The position numbers and the translations under genes were made by a program. Of a stretch of 64,000 nt of DNA, positions 24,842 to 37,188 are shown piece after piece. Where the stretch lies: the NCBI GenBank assembly GCA_025738555.1, contig JAOVFP010000008.1, positions 2,356,001-2,420,000 on the forward strand, given 5' to 3'. This DNA comes from Cyathus striatus. Taxonomy: Eukaryota > Basidiomycota > Agaricomycetes > Agaricales > Nidulariaceae. Positions within the stretch are counted from its first letter, which is position 1. Each line of letters opens with the position of its first letter. The notes beneath the pieces were generated by a model, which saw only the letters and a list, made by a program, of their open reading frames with translations, did no database searches and had not been told where the DNA came from.

Positions 24842-27800
24842 ACAGTAGTAGTACTTAACTAACAGTAATTGCAACAATAGATTGTGGAACAATTAATATC
24901 TAAGATATATACATGCATTAGATTGATGCAGAGGTATGTGGATTCTCCAGAAACTTGGAAGGTGGATTGTAATGTCTAACAAAATAAAAGTCTTCACAAG
25001 AAAAGAAGGAAAATAACCATTGTATCCATATAAATTTACTGATCTGAATAAATAGATGTAAAATACTCATACCATTAACTGGGTCGATCAAGTGTGGTGG
25101 TGTTGCTTGGGGCTAAGCTAATGCAGGCTCATGCTTCCTCTCCCCTTTGATACCTACTATCTTCAATTTCCTTTCCAATCTCTTTCATCGTCTATTCTTT
25201 TGGTTTATTTGGTTGTTTTCCCCCTTATTTCCATGTTGTATTTAACTAGTGCAGGTAAAGTGCGAGATTGACATGTGTCGTCTCACACTGCGTTTGCAGT
25301 TTTTTTTTTCCTATTGTAGATTCTATCATACTCTCGCATAGTACTTTTAAATCCCCTCCCTCCATCCTTTTTTTTTTTGGTTATTTTCTAGTTTAGTTAC
25401 CACTTTCACGACACAGTCCCTTGTAGCTGGCTTGAGCCTGATTCCTTCAATCAGATCTCCTGAAGAGTTCTTACACTCGAGAACATTTGGATCTCAAATA
25501 TTCATTTGATTCGCAAAACCACTAGGACTCATACCAACCTTAGTATCTCACCAAGTTTTCAAAGCTCAATCTGTTCATAACTCCAATCAAGTCCCTTCAA
25601 ACAATACAAGTGCTAATAAGTGTACTGTGTTCGTTTTACATTTCAGCGTTGCATTTGTTTCGTTATAATGTGCAGAATTCCCTGGGAACATATTCTTATT
25701 CTTATTTAAAAAGTAGTTATTTGCGTGTAATCACTTACTCAGAATAGCAGTGTATTATGCCCAACTCGCATGACAATTGCCAATGTCGAAGCTACCAGAG
25801 GCTACCAATTAGTATATCAGGGGGGTGTCACAGTGCATAACGCCTCCCCAGTTACTTTCGCGAATTGCTCAGAAGACAGCCCCTTGGGTTTCCATAAGTC
25901 AATACTACTTGCAGAAGTATGTAGGAATCGTAATAATACATGTAGAACGGATTTTGGAAGAAAAAATTGAAAATATAACCTGTAACCCGTTGTGGTCCTA
26001 GGAATTTTGCATCAGCACGTTGTTGATGAATCGCACGCTGATTCGATTTGCTTCTTCAACCACAAACGAGCTTCGTTTACTCTATGCGCTTACACCATCC
26101 ACTATGGTGGTTCATATGCATACCTTCGTCCACTTGATGAGGCATGTCTGATATATCAGCCCTTGTAGTTACAGTAAAAACCTGATGTATGGATTGTTGT
26201 AAGCTACAGGTGGGGTGCTGATATATCACGCATTGTAGTTACAGTTCCATCTACCTGCAGGCAGCCAAATACAGACTGTATTCGCGGCAATTGCCCCTTT
26301 CCTCATCATTCATGTTCGTTTACTAATCATCAAAATTCAAGATCCAAATCTGTAAATGTAAAATAAGTAGGTTTCAATGTGATTATTTCGTGCTATCCCA
26401 AGCAATTTTATTAGGCTTCAAAAGGGACTGTACACTGGCTGCTACTACATTTTAGTGGTATTTTTGTGTTCATTTATGCATGTCATTGCATTACATATTT
26501 TTTAAAATAAGTAGCGGAAATGTATCTATAGGAAAATAATATGGAGTATAGTATATTTGTATGTACTTCTCCAAGTATTATAGAGAACTAAGAGGTACAT
26601 ACTGTGGTATTTTTTGCTTACACATTGTGGTGAAACCGACTAACGATGCCAAAACGATGCTCCAGTGTGCACACTTTCCAATGATACATGCTTACATAAC
26701 TATAATATATTCACACGAGCATCGTGCCGGTGACGCCGGAACATGCAGAGGTTTATGCAACACAGAAACATAGCATGCATACATGATTCTTCCTCATAAT
26801 TTCAAAATAAAAATAGGGTAACACTCCAGTTTACCAAAATATAATAATATATACTGTTCAACATCCATTTTCGACCAACAGGAGTTTTGGTCTGACGAAA
26901 ATCTAAGATCCTTAGAAACAAGGACTATTGTATAGTTGTCTTCAAACTTGTAATATCATTTGTATAGGTCATTGTACCTCAATTCCATTCGAATTTTGAC
27001 TTTAATTTTGACTCATAGGAATCATTATGGACCTTATGGTTAACCCATGAGTACCCGAAGATACCCGTAACAATATGTAGGCCCATAGGTACATTTGTTA
27101 TAGGTAACCCGCTGTGTAGATTTTGCTTTTTACACATATCTCGATATCTAGAAAGCGGGCTGACACGATATTTTGCTTTTAGTTACCATAGAATACTATA
27201 AGTACATATATAAGATTGCGACAGTAATACAAACGAAATGGAGGAGCAATGGAGGAGCAATTGAGGGGTGATTTTGATGTCGGGAGGAGGAAGGTATCTC
27301 TTCAGCTTGATACTCTGTAAGCAGATTAATAAAATAAAATAATGTCACATACATATATACTATGATGTTATATACCAAAGTTGTTGAGAAGAAAGCTGCT
27401 GAAATGGAGTACCTACAGCAGTGAAAAGTGCAATGAAAAGGAGGAGGAAGGGATTTATGTACATCAGTCCCCTGTGGCACGATTGCTACCATTTTTTGTA
27501 ATCGTACGGGCATATATTGGCGATATATATATCCCAGGTTCTGAGCCTAACATCCTTAAAATGCGGACGCCATGGAGGAGGGATGTGTGAGAGAAGGGGT
27601 GAATATAAGAAGAACCTCCACAAATCGAGTTCTTGTAGAACGATTAGTGCCATACGACGCTATTATGAAGGCATACAGTCGGTTATTCCAGTCCCATACT
27701 TAAGAAACAGAAGCTATGATAGAAGATATATTGCCATATATCTGCAGGAGACACAAAATGGCGGTGACCGACATTACCGACACACCTGCGGCGCGTTGCA

Positions 27801-30800
27801 TGTTGCATGACTAATGCCGCTGCGAAGAGTGCCTCATGCATCAGCCACTCCTTCCTATTTGGGAACAACCTGTAAGTTACAGTGATCCATACATCTATGG
27901 AAAGTCTAACAACCACGCTCAAAATTCATCGAAATAAACTGATTTCCGATGTTCGGCATTTTGGGTCTTTGGTTAATGGCTATGGGTAGCGCTTAACTGT
28001 CGGTCTTACACCATACCTTGCTTATGTAATCGTACATTGTGTATCGCTATGTACTATAAGTAACTGACATATTGTGTTGATCTGTTTATACTACGTAGTA
28101 CGCACGCACTGACAACCAGTAAGGTTATGTTTGGCCATTGACTTAAAGTTCAAAATTTGTATCTCGAGAATAATGAGAGCCAGGGGTCAATGGACTTAAC
28201 GAAGTGGGATGTCCGAGAACACCTTCTGTACATATGAATATTATTTTAAATGTTATATGTATTGCACCAGTAGAATAGTAGGAGATCATTGGCCTAATCA
28301 CTTATGAATCATTTATTGCAGTTCAAGATGAAGGCTTGCACTGGGCCAATCATTGAGGAGCAGCATCATTCCAGGAAGTCTACGCGACTTCATGGATAGG
28401 CATCTCTACCCGGATCCAGAATGGGTGGGTCAGTATCGTTCTGCTTCGACCTCGTGAGGTAGTACTGACTGAACCCCAGCATCATCCAATTCAGTTCGGT
28501 GTGAATCTGGGTTCAAAGAGGTTTTGGTGGGATTAGATGCTACGTGTCCCTCGTACTCCTGCACCAGGTTTGGACTTCCTTTTTCTCTGGTTTTATGCGT
28601 CACTGACACCCTCGTCCTCCTGCATCAGACAAGCATTTTGACGATGCTTAGACTTATACTTCGCGTCTACCCACCCACCTACTTACCTCGCTTTTCTTCT
28701 TTTTATGTTATATTGTATTTAGAATGATTATACTTAATAGCTGTTTTTTACTTTTTACTTTGTTTACGCTCTATCCTCTAATCTTTTTCCTTCCTCCTTT
28801 TTACATCTCCTACTGTTATTTTTTCGTACCATTATTTTTCGTGCGGCATCAAGGCTTCGATAGCAATAGATTTATTGCTTTTGGCGGTGTCACAGTTCTT
28901 GCTCTCGTTGCGAGCACCTTACCACTGTTGCTCCTACCTTCTTGTTGCGAAATTGGATGATTGGCAGCAGATGTTTTAACTTAAAGTTATCATGCAATAT
29001 TAGTGTGAATGGACTTTTATTTTTATTTAAAGCGAGAATGCCATTTAAATTAAACAACCTGCAGTAGACGTCGCAGCCTAATATTTGATTCTATAGCGAG
29101 TTGCAACCCGCTCTCTACTAACTATCTGTGAAATGTGAATGCGAGCGCGCGGAAATGCCATTTCAACCGCAAACTTCCATGTAAGCTCGTGTGCGGAGGA
29201 ATTTGGTGTCTGGAGACAAACGTGCAACTCGTATAATAGTCTCATCTATCTGATGAAACCATTCTAGTGTCCTGCCACTGCCTCTCGCTTCCCCCCAACT
29301 CGTATCGCTTTATTCATATTTCAGCTTTCTGCCGAGTGTCAAAGTAGCGGTGCCTAACTTGAAATTTATTGACTTTTTTTCCTAAGTTAATACCAGCCAG
29401 TTGAACACTGGCAGCACATCTGCATATGATATCGTCTCAGGCCTTCCGGTAAATCAACTAGAAGACCAAGAACTACTTCCACTCCCATATCTATTAGTAA
29501 TCGAAATCTCCGTAAGATTCTGTAGGTGTTTAGACAATCGGTCCCGCTCACATCGTTATTTTTACAGATTATCTACTATATGGGAACTACTATAATGCAC
29601 ACGTAACAGTACCAGGCAGGCCGCGGCACTGCTATTCAATGTTTAACCTAATAATGTGATAGATTGAATTGTATTTTATACCTTGACTACTACTGCACTG
29701 TTAAGTTGTGTAGTACACCAAACACTAGGGGCACTTACCGCCGAACAAACCGGAATTAATGAAGGGTTTAATGATAAATGACATGAACAAATGAGTACAT
29801 GTGTTAAGGACGAAACCCAATGATAAGTACATCAAAACACTGTTAGCATTCGTAATTTCATACATGTAGAGCCGGGTTGGATCACTATGATACACATTAT
29901 GACTGTAATATCATTTCTACATGAGTGACATTTATCTCGCATCGTAAAATTCACACACTCGGTCACACATATTCAACACATGATAAAAAGTACCACCGTA
30001 ATGAGGGAGCATCCCTGGCATGACCATTCATATTTACTGAGACTCACCCACTTGGCACTGGGTGCCGACGATAGGTCAATTTCCCAGCAAAAGCTATCAA
30101 GTCTTTTTGGAGTTTGCGGCTTACTACACAGGATAGTGATAAGATAATCAGCACACCTTTCAATTCATGATATGAATTTTGAAACAAATAAATCGCATAT
30201 TTGATTCATGGGTATGGGATTCAGAATTCGAGTACGTAATCGAATAAATCAGAATCGCTAACCGAGATGCCGGGTGCCGAAATCGGGAATCAGTTTCTGA
30301 TGTTGAATTTTGAGCGTGGTTGTTAGGCTTTCCATATACATCAGGTCTGACTTGTAATTACAGACGTCTGATATATCAAAACTACAGTATCGCCTGCTTC
30401 GTCAATAATAACTCGGTCTCTATCGCGATTAGCTCCAAACTCAACTTAATCCAACCCGCTCTAGGACTACTTTCTAACAAATGCTCTCAGCATGCCCCGA
30501 TCTGTCACACCTCTCACTCCGAAACCTAGCTAATATACGATCCCGCTCCCTAAGAAAGCGTGGGATACACTAATTTATGCTAACAAGAGCAGCCTACTAC
30601 GAAATACTAGGACCTGTGGAGCGATGCGCTTGCTGAGGGCGTTTTTGGCAGGTGCGTAGGGGAGGAGTGAAGGATTTCAGGTATCGTGGTACGTGCCGTT
30701 TAGTCTATTGCATTTAAGGGTGTATGTTGACTAGGACTAAAGGATATGTGAACGACGGTCGGATCAACATATGGCAGGTTAGGAAACGTCCTACGTGCAA

Positions 30801-30954
30801 GTATTTTATGTGGTGAACATGGTGAAAGGCGAAGCGGTCTATGTTTGAGCGGAGGTGCGTTTCATTTCAGTACTTGGTAATGTTGGAAGTATTGAGCTTG
30901 CGATAGTAATACAGCCCTGTACCCATCGTAGTACCATATTCTACCCACTTTACG
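24842..30954. other. Six-kilobase intergenic stretch, no gene recognised
   Basis: This region separates the nested transposon stack from copy B. It has many short open frames but none with a domain signature or a plausible exon chain. It keeps moderate CpG. Small recurring motifs such as CTGATATATCA (26150, 26220, 30368) and GTAGTTACAG are seen near 26170-26250. A poly-T run lies near 25290-25380. Further ACCC/GGGTA repeats at 27040-27115 resemble the ends of the nested element at 18788. Confidence 0.4.
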
Positions 30955-31341
30955 CCTGTCTTGCGATTTCCATAGTAGCCCATACAACCAACAACCCTCG
31001 TCCAACCTGTCGTGTAACGCACACTGATTCCCGCGTCCTCGACCAACGTCGTATCACACCCCAAACATCGACCTTACGTCTCAAAACCGCTCTCCTCATC
31101 CAGTGCGCAAATGCTCAAATGATAACCAGTAACTTGGAAGGACACCGAGGTATGTATGTGGAGTGACGTGGAACTTGAGCTCCTCGCCTGTTACCGAGGG
31201 TATGAGTGGGGTTGAATATAAGAGAGTTATGAGGGGGAAGATGCCGCGAACTAGAGCCTCCATGGTGCACTGCATGGAGTAGGACAGTTTGAGGCAAGCT
31301 GCAAGAGCGAAGCCCCTGCAAATCGCGTCGGAAGTGTTTCG

Positions 31342-31623
31342 TTAGTCTTCATCGTCATCCCTCGCCCGCACCGTGTCCTTCTCTTCAGTTGTCCCAAACA
31401 CATACTCGTATCCCATGGGATGCCACCCTTCGTACGACGCATCAACTTCACAAGCTCTCCATGGAGTGTTGCCCTTAAAGGCCCTTCGGATCGATTCAGC
31501 CACCAAATATCTACGAACGCTCGCACTCCAGGTTGAGTGCAACGGACATGGCTTGGGTCTCCGATTTAGGGATTCTGAGGCGCGGCAAAGGTGCCTACGA
31601 CGGTGCCAGTTGGGATGTTGCAT
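31342..31623 (-). pseudogene. Unidentified gene remnant, copy B
   Basis: Counterpart of 752-1123, with the WHPMGYEYVFGTTEEKDTV stretch and scattered amino-acid changes. The downstream end differs where copy B lost about 130 bp relative to copy A. The family is not recognised. Confidence 0.3.
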
Positions 31624-31919
31624 AGGTAGCTGGTCGAAAGAGGCTGCCGGGAGGTATGGGCGAACAAGACATTGGGCTCTGGTGAGGGTTGATAGGACGA
31701 TGTAGGTGATCTCCTGTGGTCATGGATGTAGGAGAGTAAGGAGAAGATAATGACGGAGCTTGAGTGTGCGCGATTGAAGTGTCACCATCTGTCGTCGTTG
31801 CTGGACGTAGCATAAGTACGGTCTAACAAGAAGGCAGAAGAGAAAGAGGAGATGAACAAGAGCGGAGCGAGAAAGGAGAAAGAGTCGAGAAGAGGCAGGA
31901 GAGAAGAGAGTAGTATACA

Positions 31920-32330
31920 TACCTTGCTAACCCAAATTGCCCAGCATCCCAGCGCATCTTCTGCAGGTATCCCCTTACCAACTTCACCAGCAAAGCATGC
32001 GACACCACTCCCCAACAGCGGAGAAAGGGAAAGGAGTAAACAGAGGATGGAGGGAGGACACGAATGAAGTTACTGAGGGAAGGACGTAAGATGTCGAAGA
32101 AGATAGGCAAGGAGTACGTATATACGTAAGGATTTGATATTGAAGACGTACATACCCTATTGCTCCTGTCTTCGCTGCGTATGCGTCTTGGAACGGCACG
32201 ACTAATGTAAATACCCCGCGACGGGCTCGACACACTGCATGAATTACGAAATACGAAGGAGAGTTGACATCGTGATTGAATCAACTCCTATCTGCAGCCA
32301 AGCGGACACAAGCACTAGTCGTCCTCCTCC
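31920..32330 (-). pseudogene. Unidentified gene remnant with conserved exon, copy B
   Basis: Counterpart of 1480-1900. The exon reads GVACFAGEVGKGIPAEDAL and is followed by a GTATGT donor. The neighbouring exon reads GVFTLVVPFQDAYAAKTGA before another GTATGT donor. The frame differs from copy A by a 2-bp indel near 32180. The family is not recognised. Confidence 0.3.
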
Positions 32331-33012
32331 AAATCGACGTTCACTGGCCATTTTGGGACGATGAGGTTCGTTCGTTCGATGGATATTGGAATTACCAGTT
32401 CACGTACTTCGGTTGATTACCAGGCGCGTCATATGGTGCATAAATTGGCTGGTGGAGCACCCTTGTGGTGACAAGACAGGCGGGGTCGTGGTGTCAGGTA
32501 GGAAGGACCAGTATCGTCGTCGAGACGTCGACCCCACGCCAAGACAGACTGGCATCTCGGCAAAACCCAAAGAACCATCAAAATATCACGTGGAACGTGT
32601 CGAACCGAACGCGACCGCGCCTCACATTCAAATGACCTCCCTCTTCTTCTCCTCCTCCTCCTCCTCCTCCTACCCACTCACAGCCCTTTGTATGCACCAG
32701 CATGAGTAAACGATACCCCAATGTCGTCGGTGCATCCTCTTAGCATATCTCGTTACGAACGAAAGAAGGAAAGGAGAGGATATGCCATGGTCGAAGTTAT
32801 AGGCGGTGGTGGATATCGACGTATGTCTTTGTGTCACCCCCTCCCTCCTCCCAACTCATCCTATTACAATAAAGAATATTTTGTGCAGTAAACACATAAG
32901 AGCACCACATAGCAACATGCAAGCACATCCTCATAACAGACGACACAACCCCCAAAGAGCGGCAAAATAGTCGAAAAGGAAATGCATATCCACGTAACCC
33001 TACGACACGAGC

Positions 33013-33822
33013 GGTCTTGTGTATCTTGGTATATCTAGATTGCGTCATGTGACATCCCGACACGTCAGTTCGCTGAAACTCGCAAACCTCAACGCGCGTC
33101 TATAGGCGCCAAATTGCGAGCATGCAAACCCAAGCAAACCACTGGCGCCCTTCCGCTATTATTAAGCTTGTACACATTAAATTAAAATATTAATGATTAT
33201 GTATTAGTTTAATAATTGCACAATAACATATAAAATATGAGGCCAAGCCGCCAAAGAGTAAGTAGAAAATATGTTTGGTCTTCTGTATCTCGTTATATCT
33301 AAATTTTAGATTGACTATGTTGCTGTAAGTCGCCGTCTGCCCAAAAAACTTACTTCGTGGTTTTTACAGAGATTGTTAACACATACATCACACTTACATC
33401 CCTGTACACCCTGGTACACTGCAAGCAATATACGTGACTATTGAATTTAGACACTGTTGTTTCGTTAACGAGATGCATAATACAATATTTATGTTTTACA
33501 CCTCATTGACGAGCTTATGTTGAATTTAAATGTGTATCCTGCAGATGAATTACTTATAAACATCATGGTTTAAATGTTTACAGTAAAATATATAGCACAT
33601 TGGTTGATTATTACTTTAAGTCTTTTCCTAATTGCTTCACTTCTCGTTAAAAATACTTATTGTCCAGATGTAATTTTCGCATTTTTAATCAACAACGTCA
33701 ATTTTGTAGACTAATATGCCTACTGCGTACTCAACAAGCAATTTATTATGTAAAGAATGGCTGAGCTGGTTGTGAACTGGTGTGGTCGTAACCCTTGCGT
33801 AACCCTGTGTGGCCAGGGTCGT
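33013..33822. mobile_element. Unidentified ~0.8 kb insertion in chk1 copy B
   Basis: Copy A runs from CCTACGACAC to GGTCGTTGTGGAG across about 25 bp, but here about 810 bp intervene and about 20 bp of the exon are missing. The first 150 bp are CpG-rich and the rest is AT-rich. Two imperfect 40-bp direct repeats (GGTCTT.TGTATCT.G.TATATCTA) start near 33015 and 33275. No inverted ends or target duplication were found. Confidence 0.55.
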
Positions 33823-35436
33823 TGTGGAGGTGAAACATAAGCATATTTACGAGCCGGTGCTTTATATGCTTATGGAGCTTGCGGCTGGGGGGATTTGTTT
33901 GATAAGATTGGTGCGTTGTTCTTCTAAGAAACGAACGGGGTAGTGCTGATGGGTGGTTGGCAGATCCGGATGTGAGTGTAGCAGAAGAAGTAGCGCAGCA
34001 TTACGTTAACTAGCTCATTTCCGGAATGGTAAGTACGTCCCTCATCCCCCTCCCCTCCAACTCACGAACAAAGTACAGGTTTACATCCACAAACAAGGCG
34101 TATGCTATCGCGACCTCAAACCAGAAAACATCCTCCTCGACGCAGCAGGAACCCTCAAAATCTCCGATTTCGGCCTCTCATTCATCTTCAAGCTCGGCGA
34201 AAAGATGAGGCTGCTAAATGAGAAATGTAGCAGTTTGCCACGTTTGTTGCTCCTGAGGTGCGTTCTTTCTTCCTTTTGTGTGGGGAGCATGCTAATTTAC
34301 GCAATGTTGTTATTTGGCTCTACCCTCGTCTTGGACACGGTTGAACAAGGACGAACCGTACGCTGCTGAGCCTGTGGACGTTTGGGGCATAGGTGTTATT
34401 TTTTTTACGCCTACAGCTGGCAGTGCGTGTTCCTCTCTCCCCCTCTTTACTCTCTGCGGGTGCTGATGTGGATGATACGTAGATACACCATGGGACGAAC
34501 CGACCCTCCAGTCCCGAATTCTGCCACTACGTAAGCGGGTCCATTTTTCATGATGACCGGTGGAATCGGATTAGCGAGACTGCGTTTTGTTCGTCCTTTG
34601 TCTTTGTCTCGGGGTGCACGCGATAGATGACTTATGTGCATTGGTATAGCGTTGATTTGTGGGATTTTGGCTGTAGATGCGAGCGAGAGGATGACGCTGG
34701 CCGAGGTGTTTCAGCATTCTTGGTATTTATCGTTCGTCCCTTCCTTCCTCCCACCATTCACCTCTCCTTACTTACGTAGGATACCAGACCAAGTCAACTA
34801 GCTAACCAACCACGAACGCTAGCAGACAAACTTACAGCTTCGCTACGTGCGAATGGTAATTTGGAGTTCGCTGCTCCCGATCTATCCCAGTGCGTCTTTC
34901 TTTCTTTCTCTTTGTTAAGAAGGGAAATTGATGGTGTGTTACAGAAGTAGTGAGAAAGATGACGACGGTGATACGATTATGCGTTCTGCGACGCGCGGGT
35001 CGCAGTTTATTCAGACTCTTATGTTATTCGTGCGTCTCCTTTCCTTTCTCCCTTCCTCCCTATACTTTCCTATACCCCTCAGTCACAAACGCAATCAGGA
35101 ACCCGCTACACACCACATCTAACACGATACTACGCCTCTCTTGGCCCTACCCTCCTCATCTCACTCATCAAGGAGACACTAGAACTTATGGGAGTGTCGA
35201 CGAAAGGTCCGGAGGAAGACGGGCAGAAGATGAGGTTGCTGATTGGGGGGTGGGACGCGAGGAGGGTGCAGTTTAAAGGGTGGGTTTGAGTTGAGAGGTT
35301 TTCGTATAGGGAAGTTGAGGGTTCGTTTTGTGTTTTTGCTACAGATGTTGTGAGTTTCTCTTCTTTGTTTGGTGCAGGAGGGGGAGGGTTCTGTAGTGGT
35401 TATATTCCCCTCCTCCCACCTATGCAAGGAGGAACC

Positions 35437-36435
35437 GGGACGGACGAAAAACGACACCTTACACATGTGGAAATCCTGGCCACACGTGTGGAAGTTCCAG
35501 CCACATGTGTGGCTAGGGAAATTCCACACATTGCTAAGTTAGACCCACACTTTGTTAAGTATAAATAATAATAATAATAATAATAATAATGGGCTGTCAC
35601 ACTACATAACTTAAGTTACGACTGCAGTATGTATGTCACGTGATATACAGTGCCGATCAAAAGTATTGCACACACAAAATACAAATAAACAAGATTGCGA
35701 GAAACATAACTTCCCTCAAAGTCACTCAAATCTCTTTATGTGAAATGTAGATATATAATACACGACTTTCCCTATCATAATATGATTTTTGCAAATTTTT
35801 ATATACACAGAATAATGCAACAGGAAGTGATGAGGGGAGGTAAAGTTTTGACTGTATTGCATGCTTTACCACATTACTTGGGCTTAATGAAATTATGTGC
35901 ATTTTAAGTATGTTATTATACTGCTTAAGAGCTTTAATACGCGTTATTGAACATAAAATTCGGAGCTGTATATCATTTTCTATTGTCGAGGCGTTCTGGA
36001 GACTTTCGCTATTTTTAGCAAAAGTCTCCAGAACGCCTCGACAATAACAAATGATATACAGCTCCGAATTTTATGTTAAATTACGCGTATTAAAGCTCTT
36101 AAGCAGTAGCATAACATACTTAAAATGCACATAATTTCATTGAGCCCAAGTAGTGTGGTGAAGCGTGCAATACAGTCAAAACTTCACCTTTTTTCATCAC
36201 TTTCTGTTGCATTATTCTGTGTATATAAAAATTTGCAAAAATCATATTATGATAGGGAAAGTCGTGTATTATATATCTACATTTTACATGAAGAGATTTG
36301 AGCGACTTTGAGGGAAGTTATGTTTCTCGCAATCTTGTTTGTTGGTATTTTGTGTGTGCAATACTTTTGATCGGCACTGTATGTCACGTGACATACATAC
36401 TGCGGTCGTAACTTAAGTTATGTAGTGTGACAGCC

Positions 36436-36472
<37 letters not shown>

Positions 36473-36621
36473 TATACTTAACAAAGTGTGGGTCTAACTT
36501 AGCAATGTGTGGAATTTCCCGTGGGAATGTGTGAATTTCCCTAGCCACACATGTGGCCGGAACTTCCACATGTGTGGCCGGAGTTTCCACATGTGTAAGG
36601 TGTCATACTTCGTACCTCCCC
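35437..36621. mobile_element. Foldback element with 10-bp target duplication (MULE-like), in last chk1 intron
   Basis: The two arms are inverted copies of each other. They share GACACCTTACACATGTGG near the ends and ATAAT microsatellites in both arms (35562-35590, 36437-36472). The flanks are AGGAGGAACC on both sides (35427-35436, 36622-36631). A 9-10 bp target duplication with GGG-starting inverted ends fits a Mutator-like non-autonomous element. Copy A has no such insertion. A second foldback sits at its centre. Confidence 0.8.
35648..36379. mobile_element. Tc1/mariner-like foldback (732 bp) nested in the MULE-like element
   Basis: The ends CAGTGCCGATCAAAAGT and ACTTTTGATCGGCACTG are perfect inverted repeats, with TA outside both (35646-35647, 36380-36381). 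The inverted arms run almost to a short loop near 36010 (CGCTATTTTTAGC). The end sequence is typical of fungal Tc1-like elements. No transposase is present. Confidence 0.85.
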
Positions 36622-37188
36622 AGGAGGAACCGAACTGTTACTGACATGATTGTAGGGAAATCCAATTTCGTGGCGCAAGATTTGGAAGTCGGTTATTCTA
36701 TCGCCGATTGTGGAGCCACATGTGTTGCGTAAGACGCCTGCTCAACAGCGGGGGGAGGAGAAAGAAGAGTGAATGTTACGCTGTATCACTCGGAGGGTAA
36801 GGGTTTAAAATGGGGATTGGGTGGATTGGGACTTTTAATGGTACTACTACTACTGTGCTTCATGTTGTATATTTCGCGGCTTATAGGTTTGGATATGTTG
36901 TATATAGTGACTTTGTAAATATTGGTCGGAGGTTCATTGTGATCCTAATAGCTAGTATCGAAATATCTCATTCATCTAATACTCTAACATGATAGTACTA
37001 TTACTCGACAAAGCAACCACGGAAATAACCTAACATACCTTTCCCCGTTCTACTCCCCATCTACCCTACACTATGCACCCCGAAAAAAATGCGCCGCAGG
37101 ACCCATACCCCTCATCACACCAACATTAGCTACATTCAGCATCATCAGCTTTCCTCCATAGTAGAACCGAGGGAGAACGTACTGGCTC

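Larger units (their letters stand above)
32787..36772 (+). pseudogene. chk1: Checkpoint kinase 1 (Chk1) pseudogene, copy B
   Basis: Same gene as 2262-4356. A possible start ATG at 32787 precedes the glycine-rich loop VIGGGGY. Visible parts are the ATP-lysine exon (from about 32889), [50 protein letters not shown] and the C-terminal domain to EPHVLRKTPAQQ. Lesions are the ~0.8 kb insertion at 33013-33822 after NLRH, the G-run frameshift in GGDLF shared with copy A, HRD changed to YRD, a frameshift in SLPYVAPE, and loss of the acceptor AG before the LNKDEP exon (cacgg against cacag in copy A). A 1.2 kb foldback lies in its last intron. LFDKI is intact here, unlike copy A. Confidence 0.85.

Noticed and set aside
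24842..30954. Possible centromere or subtelomere
   Set aside because: AT-rich and gene-poor, but no telomere repeats, no long satellite and no retroelement cluster typical of centromeres were seen.
33741..33822. Possible tRNA or SINE promoter (TGGCTGAGCTGG near 33761, GGTCGTAACCC near 33784)
   Set aside because: A-box-like and B-box-like strings are present, but no cloverleaf with paired stems can be formed.
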